Shown: positions 14,139 through 23,066, numbered from the stretch's first letter. The stretch is DNA of 64,000 bases from Oscillospiraceae bacterium (GCA_025757845.1 CP107211.1:1798001-1862000), one strand, 5' to 3'. Numbers and translations: made by a program. Notes: a model not told the origin generated them from the sequence alone.

Positions 14139-16811
14139 TCATTCCTCCGTTGTGATTTTGGTCAGCGGCGCAAAATTGGCCATGGTCTTTTTGATGCCGA
14201 CCTTTTCAAAGTTGATCTCCACGATCTGGTCTCCGGCCGCAGGCTTGACCTTGAGCACGGTGCCCCGGCCAAAGACCTTGTGCTCCACGATGTCGCCCGG
14301 CTCGTAGTGCTTGGAGCCTGCGGGCGCTGCCTTTGCCGCCGGTGCGCCGGTAAAGCTGATCTTTGCGGCCGGGGTCTTTGCGCCCGCGCCGGAATACCCG
14401 GCACCGAACCCGCCCGAACGCACCTTGGGCTGGGTGGAGCTGTTGCCGTAGGCGGCACCGTAGCCGGAAGAAGAAGTGCCCCGCCCCGCATAACCGGAGC
14501 CGAACCCGCTGCGCTCCCCGGCGTTGTACTCGCGGTTCAGGTAACCGCCGCCGGAGCGGGAACCATAGCCGCCGGAACCGTAGCCCCCGGCGCTGCGGCC
14601 CCAGCCGGAAGGCCCGGAGTACCCGGACGCGCCGCCGGGCACGGTGTCGCTGCAGCTGCTGCCCCAGCCGCCCAGACGGGAACGCTGTTCCAGCACCGGG
14701 CTGCGGGTCTCTTCGATGTACTCCGGCTCGATCTCGCGCAAAAAGCGGCTGGGCTCGTTGCGCTGGGTGCGGCCGTAGAGCATCCGGGTGACGCTGTTGG
14801 AGATGTACAGTTCCTTTTTGGCGCGGGTGATGCCGACGTAGGCAAGGCGGCGCTCTTCTTCCAGGTCCGCCTCGGAATACTTGCTCATCTCGCTGGGGAA
14901 CACGCCCTCTTCCATACCGATGAGGAACACATAGGGGAACTCCAGCCCCTTGGCCGAATGGATGGTCATCAGCACCACCTGGTCGGCGCTCTCGTTGTAG
15001 CTGTCGATGTCGCTGATGAGGGCGATATCTTCCAGATAGCCCTCCAGCGTGGCGTCCTCGCCGTGCTGGTCGCAGTAGTTCTTGACGTTGTTCACCAGCT
15101 GGCCCAGGTTCTGCAGGCGGTCGGCGGCGTCCTCGTGGCCCTTGGCGGCGTCGGCTTCCAGCATGGCCTTGTAGCCGGTCCGCTCGATGACGTCGGCGGC
15201 AAAGGCGTCCAGCGTTTTGGTCTCCAGCGAATCCTGCAGGTTCTGGTAGATCTGCCAGAATTTCAGCAAGGGCATCACAGCCCGGCTGAGCTTGGCGTAC
15301 TGGTCGGCGTGGCCGATGATCTCCAGCATGCTCACCCCCTGCTGGGCGGCAAGGTCTGCAATGACCTCCACCGTGGTGTTGCCGATCTTGCGGGCAGGCT
15401 CGTTGATGATGCGGCGCAGGCGCACGTCATCGCGGGGGTTGGCCACAATGGACATATAGGAGTGGATGTCCTTGACCTCTTTGCGGTCGTTGAAGCGCTG
15501 GCCGCCCACGATCTTGTGGGGGATGCCCGCGCGGGTGAAGTAGCTTTCGATGGGAGCCGACTGGGCGTTCATGCGGTAGAGGATGGCGTGGTCGGCCAGA
15601 TGACCGCCCGCCTTGAGGTGCTGGCCGATGACGTCCGCAATGTGCATCGCTTCGTCCTGCTCGTTCTCGGCGGTGTACACCTGCACCTTGTCACCCTCGC
15701 CGTTATCGGTCCACAGGGTCTTGCCCTTGCGCTCCGTGTTGTGCTGGATGACGCAGTTGGCGGCGTTCAGGATGTTGGAGGTGGAGCGGTAGTTCTGCTC
15801 CAGCCGGATGGTCTTTGCCCCGGGGTAGCACTTTTCAAAGTTGAGGATGTTTTCAATGGTAGCCCCGCGGAAGCGGTAGATGCTCTGGTCATCGTCGCCC
15901 ACCACGCAGATGTTGCGCTCCGGGCCGGTGAGCAGGCTCACCAGACGGAACTGCGCCACACTGGTGTCCTGATACTCGTCCACCAGCAGGTATTTGTATT
16001 TGGTCTGGTAGAAGTCCCGCACGTCCGGGTGCTCTGCCAGCAGCTGCACGGTCTGGTAGATGAGGTCGTCGAAGTCGAAGGCACCGGCCTCCTTCAGCCG
16101 CTTTTCGTAGGCGGCGTAGATGCGGGCCGCCAGTGCGCCCTTGGTGTCCTTGGCGGGGTTGGCAAGGGCCTGTTCCGGGCTGACCAGCTGATCCTTCCAG
16201 CGGCTCATCTGGTTGATGGCGCTCTTGATGGGGAAGAACTTGTCATCCACGTTCAGGTCCTTGTACACCGCCTTCATCACCCGCTGGGCGTCGTCGGTGT
16301 CGTAGATGGTAAAGCTGCGGGGGTAGCCGATCTCCTCCGCCCAGCGGCGCAGGATGCGCACACAGGCCGAGTGGAAGGTGGAGGCAAACACCTCGTCGCC
16401 CTCTTCCCCGCCCAGCATCCGGCGCAGGCGCTCCTTCATCTCCCCGGCCGCCTTGTTGGTAAAGGTGATGGCCATCACGTTCCAGCTGCGCACGGCGTTC
16501 TGCCGCAGCATACCGTCCAGCCAGCCGGGCGCGGCGGTGCCGGTCATGATGGCACTGCGCAGGGCCTTGACGTCCTCTTCGGTGGCGGGGCGGGGCAGCT
16601 GTTTTGAGCCGTGGGCCGCGCCAAACCGGATGAGGTTGGCAATGCGGTTGACCAGCACGGTGGTCTTGCCGCTGCCGGCACCTGCTAGGATGAGCAGCGG
16701 GCCGTCGGTGGTAAACACAGCCTGCCGCTGCATCTCGTTCAGGCGGCCGAACTGCTTTTCAATATAGGTATCGCGCAGAGCGCAGAATTCTTGTGTCAGA
16801 TCTGTTGCCAT
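14139..16811 (-). CDS. pcrA: ATP-dependent DNA helicase PcrA/UvrD
   Basis: 890 residues of SF1A helicase. Motif I is LAGAGSGKTTVL, Q-motif LNEMQRQAV, motif II LLVDEYQDTS, motif III VGDDDQSIYRFRGA, motif IV QNYRS, motif V TIHSAKGLEFPYVF and motif VI VGITRAKKEL. The C-terminus is long: a Gly/Ser/Tyr-rich stretch of roughly 110 residues precedes a Tudor-like module (YEPGDIVEHKVFGRGTVL) known in PcrA for RNA polymerase contact. It acts in repair and removal of blocked complexes. Typical PcrA is about 720-760 residues, so the linker explains the excess. Heads the pcrA-thyX-tmk unit. Confidence 0.95.
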   Translation of the reverse strand: MATDLTQEFCALRDTYIEKQFGRLNEMQRQAVFTTDGPLLILAGAGSGKTTVLVNRIANLIRFGAAHGSKQLPRPATEEDVKALRSAIMTGTAAPGWLDGMLRQNAVRSWNVMAITFTNKAAGEMKERLRRMLGGEEGDEVFASTFHSACVRILRRWAEEIGYPRSFTIYDTDDAQRVMKAVYKDLNVDDKFFPIKSAINQMSRWKDQLVSPEQALANPAKDTKGALAARIYAAYEKRLKEAGAFDFDDLIYQTVQLLAEHPDVRDFYQTKYKYLLVDEYQDTSVAQFRLVSLLTGPERNICVVGDDDQSIYRFRGATIENILNFEKCYPGAKTIRLEQNYRSTSNILNAANCVIQHNTERKGKTLWTDNGEGDKVQVYTAENEQDEAMHIADVIGQHLKAGGHLADHAILYRMNAQSAPIESYFTRAGIPHKIVGGQRFNDRKEVKDIHSYMSIVANPRDDVRLRRIINEPARKIGNTTVEVIADLAAQQGVSMLEIIGHADQYAKLSRAVMPLLKFWQIYQNLQDSLETKTLDAFAADVIERTGYKAMLEADAAKGHEDAADRLQNLGQLVNNVKNYCDQHGEDATLEGYLEDIALISDIDSYNESADQVVLMTIHSAKGLEFPYVFLIGMEEGVFPSEMSKYSEADLEEERRLAYVGITRAKKELYISNSVTRMLYGRTQRNEPSRFLREIEPEYIEETRSPVLEQRSRLGGWGSSCSDTVPGGASGYSGPSGWGRSAGGYGSGGYGSRSGGGYLNREYNAGERSGFGSGYAGRGTSSSGYGAAYGNSSTQPKVRSGGFGAGYSGAGAKTPAAKISFTGAPAAKAAPAGSKHYEPGDIVEHKVFGRGTVLKVKPAAGDQIVEINFEKVGIKKTMANFAPLTKITTEE

Positions 16812-16844
16812 GGGTTCCCCTGTCTCCTTTTATTGTCAAAGAAC

Positions 16845-16873
16845 AGTATACCACATTTTCAGGAAATTGAGAA
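16845..16873 (-). promoter_or_regulatory. Probable pcrA promoter
   Basis: On the minus strand TTCTCA (16868-16873), 17-nt spacer, TATACT (16845-16850) with an extended TGG. AAAGGAG follows before the ATG at 16811. The -35 is weak. Confidence 0.55.
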
Positions 16874-17045
16874 TAGCCGGTGCGATTGCAGGCGGCATTT
16901 GCGCGGAAATTTTGCGGCCCATTTTCTGCGCGGAGGGCTGGAACCACCTCCGCCCGGTTCCGGCTGTGCAATTGCTTTTACCGGCAGGCCGGGAGGGCGC
17001 TGTCCGTGGTTGGTTCACACGGCTTCCCTACTGTAGTGAAACAAG

Positions 17046-17216
17046 TGGCGAAGTTCCAAAATTATAATTTATCTACGTTTAAATTTCAATGTTCGCCAGC
17101 TTGGCGGAGTTGCTCCTGCTGGCGGTGTTCCAACTTCGCCAGGCCCACTGGATTCCGCCATGTTGGCGAAGTTGCTTTTTCAACGTTGCTTCGTTCAGAA
17201 AGTCGAACTTTGCCAG
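17046..17216. repeat. Interspersed TGGCGAAGTT motifs and inverted repeat in a 570-bp intergenic region
   Basis: The gap between pcrA and oadB (16874-17386) has no convincing gene. TGGCGAAGTT or near copies recur at about 17046, 17103 and 17164 on the plus strand and as AACTTCGCCA at 17132 and AACTTTGCCA near 17207. CAACTTCGCCA (17131-17141) and TGGCGAAGTTG (17164-17174) form a perfect 11-bp inverted repeat with a 22-nt loop. Origin unknown. Confidence 0.55.
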
Positions 17217-17324
17217 ATAACCCGCCCCTCTCAGAGAATGGCGCAAAAAAAGACCGTCTGCGTACTGAACGCGGGCGGCCTTTGTGTTTATGGAAGGTTT
17301 CAGCATCGCGGCAGCGGCCCCGCA

Positions 17325-17363
17325 AAACAAAACCCGCCCGGCAGTACAGGACCACCGGACGGG
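17325..17363 (-). terminator. Intrinsic terminator after oadB
   Basis: On the minus strand CCCGTCCGG pairs with CCGGGCGGG (one mismatch), followed by TTTTGTTTT, 24 nt beyond the oadB stop. Confidence 0.8.
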
Positions 17364-17386
17364 AACATTTGTTTTTTAGGGAATGC

Positions 17387-18595
17387 TTAGCCGAAGATGT
17401 TGATCAGAATACCAGCAGCAACGGCAGAACCGATAACACCGGCCACGTTGGGGCCCATGGCGTGCATCAGCAGGAAGTTCTGCGGGTTCTCGCTCTGGCC
17501 CACCTTCTGGGACACACGGGCTGCCATCGGCACAGCGGAAACGCCTGCGGAACCGATCAGCGGGTTGACCTGGCCGCCGGTCACGGCGTACATCACCTTG
17601 CCGCACAGCACACCGGCTGCGGTGCCGAAGGAGAAGGCGATCAGGCCCAGCACGATGATGAACAGGGTGCGGGTGTTCAGGAAGGTGTTTGCACTGGTGG
17701 TGCAGCCCACAGACAGGGCCAGGAAGATGGTGATGATGTTCATCAGCTCATTGCCGGCAGTCTTCTGGATGCGATCCGTCACGCCGCACTCCTTCATCAG
17801 GTTGCCCAGCATCAGCATACCCACCAGAACGGCGGCATCCGGGACGATCAGGGACACGATGATGGTGACCATGATGGGGAAGATGATCCTCTCGGTCTTG
17901 GAGACGGTGCGCAGCTGCTTCATCACGACGGTACGTTCCTTCTTGGTGGTCAGTGCCTTCATGATGGGCGGCTGGATGACGGGCACCAGCGCCATGTAAC
18001 TGTAGGCCGCCACAGCGATGGAGCCCAGCAGCTCAGGAGCCAGACGGGAGGTAACGAAGATGGCGGTGGGGCCGTCGGCACCGCCGATGATGGAGATGGC
18101 AGCGGACTGCTTCTGGGTGAAGTCCACCAGACCGGTAGCGGCCAGCAGGCGGGCACCCATGTAAGTACCAAAGATGCCGAACTGTGCGGCAGCGCCCAGC
18201 AGCAGACTCTTGGGGTTGGAGATCAGCGGAGCAAAGTCGGTCATGGTGCCGATGCCCAGGAAGATCAGCGGCGGATAAATGCCCAGCTTGACGCCCATGT
18301 AAAGCATATCGGCAAGGCCGCCGTTGTTCAGGATCTGGACCCACAGGGGGTGTTCCAGACCGTCACCGACGAAATATTCCATGTGGATGACGCCGCTGCC
18401 CGGCAGGTTTGCCAGGATCATGCCGAATGCCATAGGCAGCAGGATCAGGGGCTCGAATTCCTTCACGATGGCGAGGTACAGCAAAAAGCAGCCCACGCAG
18501 ATCATGATCGCGTACAGGTAGCCGCCGGGCTCACCGAACCGTGCAAAGCCGGAACTTTGGAAAATACCGACCAGAGTATCAATAAACTGTGTCAT
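17387..18595 (-). CDS. oadB: Sodium-translocating decarboxylase subunit beta
   Basis: 402 residues with about nine to eleven membrane segments. IIGGADGPTAIFV is the family hallmark holding the Asp needed for Na+ transport, and GTMTDFAPLISNPKSLLLGAAAQ and MGPNVAGVIGSAVAAG are conserved blocks. The beta subunit decarboxylates the carboxybiotin carrier and pumps Na+ outward, in oxaloacetate, methylmalonyl-CoA or glutaconyl-CoA decarboxylases. The carboxyltransferase (alpha) subunit, which would define the substrate, is not in the window. AGGAGG precedes the ATG. It follows the gamma subunit by 15 nt. Confidence 0.93.
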   Translation of the reverse strand: MTQFIDTLVGIFQSSGFARFGEPGGYLYAIMICVGCFLLYLAIVKEFEPLILLPMAFGMILANLPGSGVIHMEYFVGDGLEHPLWVQILNNGGLADMLYMGVKLGIYPPLIFLGIGTMTDFAPLISNPKSLLLGAAAQFGIFGTYMGARLLAATGLVDFTQKQSAAISIIGGADGPTAIFVTSRLAPELLGSIAVAAYSYMALVPVIQPPIMKALTTKKERTVVMKQLRTVSKTERIIFPIMVTIIVSLIVPDAAVLVGMLMLGNLMKECGVTDRIQKTAGNELMNIITIFLALSVGCTTSANTFLNTRTLFIIVLGLIAFSFGTAAGVLCGKVMYAVTGGQVNPLIGSAGVSAVPMAARVSQKVGQSENPQNFLLMHAMGPNVAGVIGSAVAAGILINIFG

Positions 18596-18610
18596 GTTCT
18601 TCCTCCTGTG

Positions 18611-18973
18611 TTAAAACGGGGCCGTGGTGTCGTTCACACCGGCCTTGCCCCAGCCGTTGGTGCCGCGGCGCACCGCCTTGAGGGTGTACTTGCCATTGCC
18701 CATTGCGTGGATGGCGGCCATGATGGCAGCCACCACATCACCGGGAATGCCTTCCTCCACCTGGGGAGCCGGAGCAGCGGCCTGCTGCACCGGGGCAGCG
18801 GGCTTTGCAGGGGCGGCGGGCTTGGAGGCAGCAGCCTTTGCGGCAACCTTCTTCTTGCCCAGACCGTCGAAGATCTTGCCCTCCAGCGTGATGATCGCCA
18901 TCAGCAGCACGAGGATCAAGAACACCAGCACGATACCGGTAATGGTAACGACGACGTCAAAACCTAAATCCAT
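18611..18973 (-). CDS. oadG: Sodium-translocating decarboxylase subunit gamma (OadG-like)
   Basis: 120 residues: one N-terminal membrane helix (VVVTITGIVLVFLILVLLMA), a charged junction (GKKKVAAK), an Ala/Pro-rich linker and a small C-terminal domain (IPGDVVAAIMAAIHAM). This is the layout of OadG/MmdD-type subunits that anchor the complex and support assembly. No biotin-attachment MKM is present, so the carrier protein must be encoded elsewhere. AGGAGG precedes the ATG at 18973. It is first in the two-gene unit. Confidence 0.82.
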   Translation of the reverse strand: MDLGFDVVVTITGIVLVFLILVLLMAIITLEGKIFDGLGKKKVAAKAAASKPAAPAKPAAPVQQAAAPAPQVEEGIPGDVVAAIMAAIHAMGNGKYTLKAVRRGTNGWGKAGVNDTTAPF

Positions 18974-19044
18974 GGTTTTTCCTCCTGTTTCTCAACGATT
19001 CGCAGCCGGTGCAGGCACTGGCCGCAAAAACACGATTTGGAAAT

Positions 19045-19073
19045 ATTATACCTTATTTTCCCATTTAATTCAA
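19045..19073 (-). promoter_or_regulatory. oadGB promoter
   Basis: On the minus strand TTGAAT (19068-19073), 17-nt spacer, TATAAT (19045-19050), about 70 nt before the oadG start. Confidence 0.8.
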
Positions 19074-19110
19074 CAAAAATGGACAAATTTTCTTTTTTCC
19101 CGCAACATTC

Positions 19111-20136
19111 TTACCGGCGGCCGATGCGCGGGGTGGCGTCGGTGAAGCCGGTCTCCAGCTTGTCGCCGATGCCAAGGCTCATGGCCGTGCCCAGGGCCAC
19201 GCAGTTGACGGGGTCGGGCGAGACGGTCACTTCCACCTTCAGCTCCTGGGCCAGATACTCGGTCAGGCCGTGCAGCTGGGCACCGCCGCCGGTGAGCATG
19301 ACGCCGTTGCGGTAGATGTCACCGGCCAGCTCCGGAGGGGTCTTTTCCAGCACCTGGTGAGCCGCGGTGCCGATCTGCTCGCTGAGCATCATCACCGGCT
19401 CGTACAGGTCATCGGTGGACACGTTCACGCGCACCGGCAGGCCGGTGAGCAGGCTGCGGCCCTTGATCTCCATGGTCTCGTGGAAATCGGTTTTTTGCGG
19501 GCAGCAGGCCACATGCTTTTTCAGTTCCTCGGCGGTGCGCTGGCCGATGGCGATGCTGTACTTGTTGCGCACATGCTTGAGGATCTCCTCATCGTAGTGG
19601 TTGCCGGCCACCCGCACGCTGGTGGCCTTGACCTTGCCGCCCAGGCTCAGCACGGCGATGTCGGTGGTGCCGCCGCCGATGTCGATGATCATGCGGCCGT
19701 CCGGCTGGGTGATGTCGATGCCGGAGCCGAGGGCGGCGGCGATGGGCTCGTCGATGAGGTACACCTGACGGGCACCGGCGGCCACCACGGCCTCCACCAC
19801 GGCGTCGCTCTCAATGCCGGTGATGGCGGCGGGCACGCACACGGCCACCCGGGGCTTGACCATATGGGAGCTGTACACCTGCTTGACAAAGCGGCAGATC
19901 AGCTCCCGGGTCATGGTGTGGTCGCTGATGACGCCGTCCTTCAGCGGGAAGATGGCGGAAATGTAGTTGGGGGTGCGGCCTACCATGGCCAGGGCCTTGT
20001 CGCCCGCCTCCAGCACGGAGTTCTTGCGGGTGTCCATGGCCACCACGCTGGGCTGGTTGAGCACCACGCCCTTGCCCTCCTGCGCGATGATGATGGTAGT
20101 CGTACCCAGGTCGATGCCGATATCGTTCTGTGCCAT
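19111..20136 (-). CDS. mreB: Rod shape-determining protein MreB (actin-like)
   Basis: 341 residues from ATG 20136 (MAQNDIGIDLGTTT); the longer reading to 20193 lacks a ribosome site. Actin-fold motifs: phosphate-1 IGIDLGTTTIII, connect-1/phosphate-2 MIIDIGGGTTDIAVLSLGG, IDEPIAAALGSG and adenosine motif VMLTGGGAQLHGL. MreB polymerises under the membrane and directs side-wall synthesis. mreC and mreD are not adjacent, as with the Mbl/MreBH-type paralogs of Firmicutes, so it may be an Mbl-like copy. AAAGGA lies upstream. A hairpin interrupts its leader (20172-20191). Confidence 0.92.
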   Translation of the reverse strand: MAQNDIGIDLGTTTIIIAQEGKGVVLNQPSVVAMDTRKNSVLEAGDKALAMVGRTPNYISAIFPLKDGVISDHTMTRELICRFVKQVYSSHMVKPRVAVCVPAAITGIESDAVVEAVVAAGARQVYLIDEPIAAALGSGIDITQPDGRMIIDIGGGTTDIAVLSLGGKVKATSVRVAGNHYDEEILKHVRNKYSIAIGQRTAEELKKHVACCPQKTDFHETMEIKGRSLLTGLPVRVNVSTDDLYEPVMMLSEQIGTAAHQVLEKTPPELAGDIYRNGVMLTGGGAQLHGLTEYLAQELKVEVTVSPDPVNCVALGTAMSLGIGDKLETGFTDATPRIGRR

Positions 20137-20171
20137 AAGTCGTTCGTTCCTTTCTCTTGTGCCTCTATCGT

Positions 20172-20219
20172 AAAAAGCCCGCCGGGCGGGCAAAAATCAG
20201 ATCAGAGTTCAGTATAACA
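20172..20219 (-). promoter_or_regulatory. mreB extended -10 promoter with a terminator-like hairpin in the leader
   Basis: TGTTATACT (20211-20219 region, minus strand) is an extended -10. Downstream, before the mreB start, GCCCGC-CCG-GCGGGC (20177-20191) is followed by five T. The hairpin could end recD2 read-through or attenuate mreB. Confidence 0.5.
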
Positions 20220-20279
20220 TAGTTGCGGCAAAAAGTATACAAGTTTTGCGCGTTCCGCGTTTTCTGTCGTCCGATGCCG

Positions 20280-20499
20280 CTTGCCGTAACGACCCCTTCC
20301 GTGAAAAGGCGTTTGGAGCGGCCCGCGGTTGTGCAACAATGAAAGCCCCAGTGGGGCTTTCAAGTGGCAGAGCGGTCTGCGTTAGCAGATGGAGGGGTCT
20401 AAACCCCGACAAGCTCCGCAGGCCGCGACAAACGCGAATATAAAAATAATATTTCCGCTAGATATAGCCAGAGCAGCGCGGAGGCTATTCTAAATCGTT
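20280..20499 (-). repeat. Structured repeat A, copy 2, interrupted by repeat B
   Basis: Reading the minus strand it starts at the recD2 stop (TGAACGATTTAG). Hairpin 1 is ATAGCC/GGCTAT around TCCGCGCTGCTCT; then TAGCGGAAATATTATTTTTA; hairpin 2 is GCGTTTG/CAAACGC with inner GCGGCC/GGCCGC. The usual TGCG cap is opened by about 100 nt containing repeat B. It ends TTTTCACGGAAGGGGTCGTT. Confidence 0.8.
20336..20419 (-). repeat. Repeat B, copy 1 (nested in repeat A)
   Basis: On the minus strand GGAGCTTGTCGGGG, a short spacer, CCCCTCCATCT, GCAGACCGCTCTG and AAAGCCCCACTGGGGCTTT. The same order and wording recur at 41041-41150. AAAGCCCC/GGGGCTTT is a perfect hairpin. Confidence 0.8.
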
Positions 20500-22736
20500 C
20501 ACTCTGCGGAAGCAGCATCCACACGCACCTGCTCCGGCGGCAGCTCCGCCTGCAGCAGGGCGCACAGGCCGCTGTAACGCAGGTTCTGGCGCACATTGCT
20601 CATCATGCGGTTGGCCACGTCCCGCCGGCCCGCCACGATGCACAGCTTGCGTGCGCGGGTGACGCCGGTGTAGAACAGGTTGCGGTAACACAGGCGGGGC
20701 GGCACCTGCGCCACCGGCAAAATCACCGCCGGGAACTCGCTGCCCTGGCTCTTGTGCACCGTGATGGCGTAGGCGATCTCCAGTTCGTTGAGGTTCTCGG
20801 CCGGGTACACCAGCCGCCGGTCGTCCATGCGCACCACCATGGAGCGCTCCCTTGTGTTGATGCTCTCCACGATGCCGATGTCGCCGTTGTAGGCTCCTAC
20901 CCCTTGTTCCCCGCCGATGCGCTGCCAGACGATCTCGTAGTTGTTGCGCACCTGCATCACCTTGTCGCCCACCCGGAACACCCGGGCCGCGCTCTGCAGC
21001 TGGGGTTTGCCCTTCTGCTCCGGGTTGAGCAGGTTCTGCAGCTCCACGTTCAGCGCCTGGGTGCCGGTGGGGCCCAGCTTTGTGGGGCAAAGCACCTGAA
21101 TGTCCCGCACGGGGTCGAACCCATAGCTGCGGGGCAGCCGGGTGGTGACCAGGTCGCACACCAGCTTCTGGGCGGCGTCGCCGTCCGCTTCGAGGAAGAA
21201 GAAATCGTCCGTTTTTCCGCCCTTCTGCAGCGGCTCGCCGCAGATGATGTGGTGGGCATTTTCCACGATGAGGCTGCGTTTGGCCTGCCGGAAGATCTCG
21301 TTGAGGCAGACGGTGGGCACGCACCCGGAGCGGATGATCTCGCCCAGCAGGTTGCCGGGGCCCACGCTGGGCAGCTGGTCGGCGTCGCCCACCATAATGA
21401 TGCGGCAGCTGTAACGCAGGGCCGTGACCAGCGCCTGAAACAGCTTGACGTCCACCATGCTCATCTCGTCCAGAATGACCACATCGCACTTGAGCAGGTT
21501 CTTGTCGTTGTGGATAAAGCTGACCACGCCGCCGGTATAGTCCACCTCCAACAGGCGGTGGATGGTGCTGGCCTTGCGGCCGGTGAGCTCGCTCAGCCGC
21601 TTGGCGGCCCGGCCCGTGGGGGCGCACAGGGCCACCCGCTCGGCCTGATTTTCCAGCAATTGCAGGATGGCGTTCACGGTGGTGGTCTTGCCGGTGCCGG
21701 GGCCGCCGGTGAGCACCAGACAGTTCTCGGTCATGGCCTTGCGGATGGCTTCCCGCTGCAGCGGCGCATAGGCAAAGCCCTGGGTCAGTTCCAGCACCTG
21801 CAGGTTCCGGTCCAGGTCACGGGCGGTGTTCTTGCCCCGCCGGGCCAGAATGGCCAGCCGGTGGGCAATGTCCTGCTCGGCGGCCAGAAGGTCCGGCAGG
21901 TAGATGTAGGGCACGCCGTCGAACATCTTCACGCAGAGTTCTTCGGTCTCGATGCACTTGTCCAGCGCACGGGCCAGCTTTTCCGGCGGCTGGTGGATGA
22001 AGTTGGACGCGGTTTCCAGCAGTTGGGCCCGGGGCAGGCAGGTGTGGCCGTTGCCCGCGTTGTGGCGCAAAGTGCGCAGCAGCGCGGCTTCCAGCCGCTG
22101 GGCGCAGTCGCCCTCCATGTGGTAATACTGGGCGATGCTGTCGGCGTGGCGGAAGTCCAGCTGCAGCGGCTCCCCGCACAGCAGGTAGGGGTTGGCCGAA
22201 ATCGCCTGCATGGCCCCCGTCCCGAACACCCGGAACACCTCCATGGCCTTGCGGGGGCCGATCTCGAACTGTGCCAGATAGGCGATGAGCTCCCGCATGC
22301 CGAACATCCGCTTGAACTCCTGCTGGATGCGGTCGGCCTTGTCCGGCGAGATGCCGGGCACCTGCGTGAGCCGGGCGGGGTCGTTGGCAATGACCTCCAG
22401 CGCCTCGGCCCCGAACAGGTCGATGATCTTGTCCGCCGTCTTGGCCCCGATGTAGGGCAGCGACCGGCTGGCAAGGAAGGCGTACACGGCTTCCAGATCC
22501 TTGGGCATGTCCGTCTCGCACTCCTGCGCGTGGAACTGCCGGCCGTAGGTGGCGTGGTTCTCGTACCGGCCGCGGCAGATGACGCTTTCCCCGGCGTGCA
22601 GCTCCCCCACGACGCCGCACACCACGGTGAGCACCCCGCCGCCGGACACCTCGAACACGGTGTAGCCGTTGTCGGCGTTCTCGTAGATGATATCTTCCAC
22701 CGTGCCTTCCAGCTGTTCCAGTTCCTGTTCTGCCAT
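20499..22736 (-). CDS. recD2: ATP-dependent DNA helicase RecD2
   Basis: 745 residues. An N-terminal OB-like/HhH region (LPYIGAKTADKIIDLFG, LTQVPGISPDKADRI) precedes the SF1B helicase core: motif I LTGGPGTGKTTTVNAI, motif II VVILDEMSMVD, motif III VGDADQLPSVGPGN, late motif YAITVHKSQGSEFPAV and VTRARKL. RecD2 is a 5'-3' helicase found in bacteria lacking RecBC, active in repair and fork maintenance. GGGAGG precedes the ATG. Single gene; repeat A begins at its stop codon. Confidence 0.93.
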   Translation of the reverse strand: MAEQELEQLEGTVEDIIYENADNGYTVFEVSGGGVLTVVCGVVGELHAGESVICRGRYENHATYGRQFHAQECETDMPKDLEAVYAFLASRSLPYIGAKTADKIIDLFGAEALEVIANDPARLTQVPGISPDKADRIQQEFKRMFGMRELIAYLAQFEIGPRKAMEVFRVFGTGAMQAISANPYLLCGEPLQLDFRHADSIAQYYHMEGDCAQRLEAALLRTLRHNAGNGHTCLPRAQLLETASNFIHQPPEKLARALDKCIETEELCVKMFDGVPYIYLPDLLAAEQDIAHRLAILARRGKNTARDLDRNLQVLELTQGFAYAPLQREAIRKAMTENCLVLTGGPGTGKTTTVNAILQLLENQAERVALCAPTGRAAKRLSELTGRKASTIHRLLEVDYTGGVVSFIHNDKNLLKCDVVILDEMSMVDVKLFQALVTALRYSCRIIMVGDADQLPSVGPGNLLGEIIRSGCVPTVCLNEIFRQAKRSLIVENAHHIICGEPLQKGGKTDDFFFLEADGDAAQKLVCDLVTTRLPRSYGFDPVRDIQVLCPTKLGPTGTQALNVELQNLLNPEQKGKPQLQSAARVFRVGDKVMQVRNNYEIVWQRIGGEQGVGAYNGDIGIVESINTRERSMVVRMDDRRLVYPAENLNELEIAYAITVHKSQGSEFPAVILPVAQVPPRLCYRNLFYTGVTRARKLCIVAGRRDVANRMMSNVRQNLRYSGLCALLQAELPPEQVRVDAASAE

Positions 22737-22961
22737 GCGCTCACCTCCCTGTTTGCATAATTATTTATAGTATAGCCTTTTTCGGCAGATTTGTAAATCG
22801 GGAGATGGGGCAAAAATGCGGCACCCGTCCCGGCGGTGCTGCGTCCCGGATGCGCCGGTGCAGCAGGACGGAACTTCAAGTTAGTCTCTGCTAAATTGTG
22901 ACAGATTCATGTCAAAATGGTAACAGTTCCTGTTTCATCGTGAAAAATGCCGACATAAGAC

Positions 22962-22990
22962 TTGATTTTTTGTCGAATCTTGCGTATAAT
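22962..22990 (+). promoter_or_regulatory. Promoter of the small lipoprotein gene
   Basis: TTGATT (22962-22967), 17-nt spacer, TATAAT (22985-22990). The leader holds CAACCC...GGGTTG, a short hairpin, then AAAGGAG before ATG 23067. The rest of the 330-nt gap shows no gene. Confidence 0.85.
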
Positions 22991-23066
22991 CAACCTCAAC
23001 AACCCGCCCACCCGGTTGGTTGGGTTGAAACGAGAAGAACGAAAAAAGATCAAAGGAGTATTTCGC

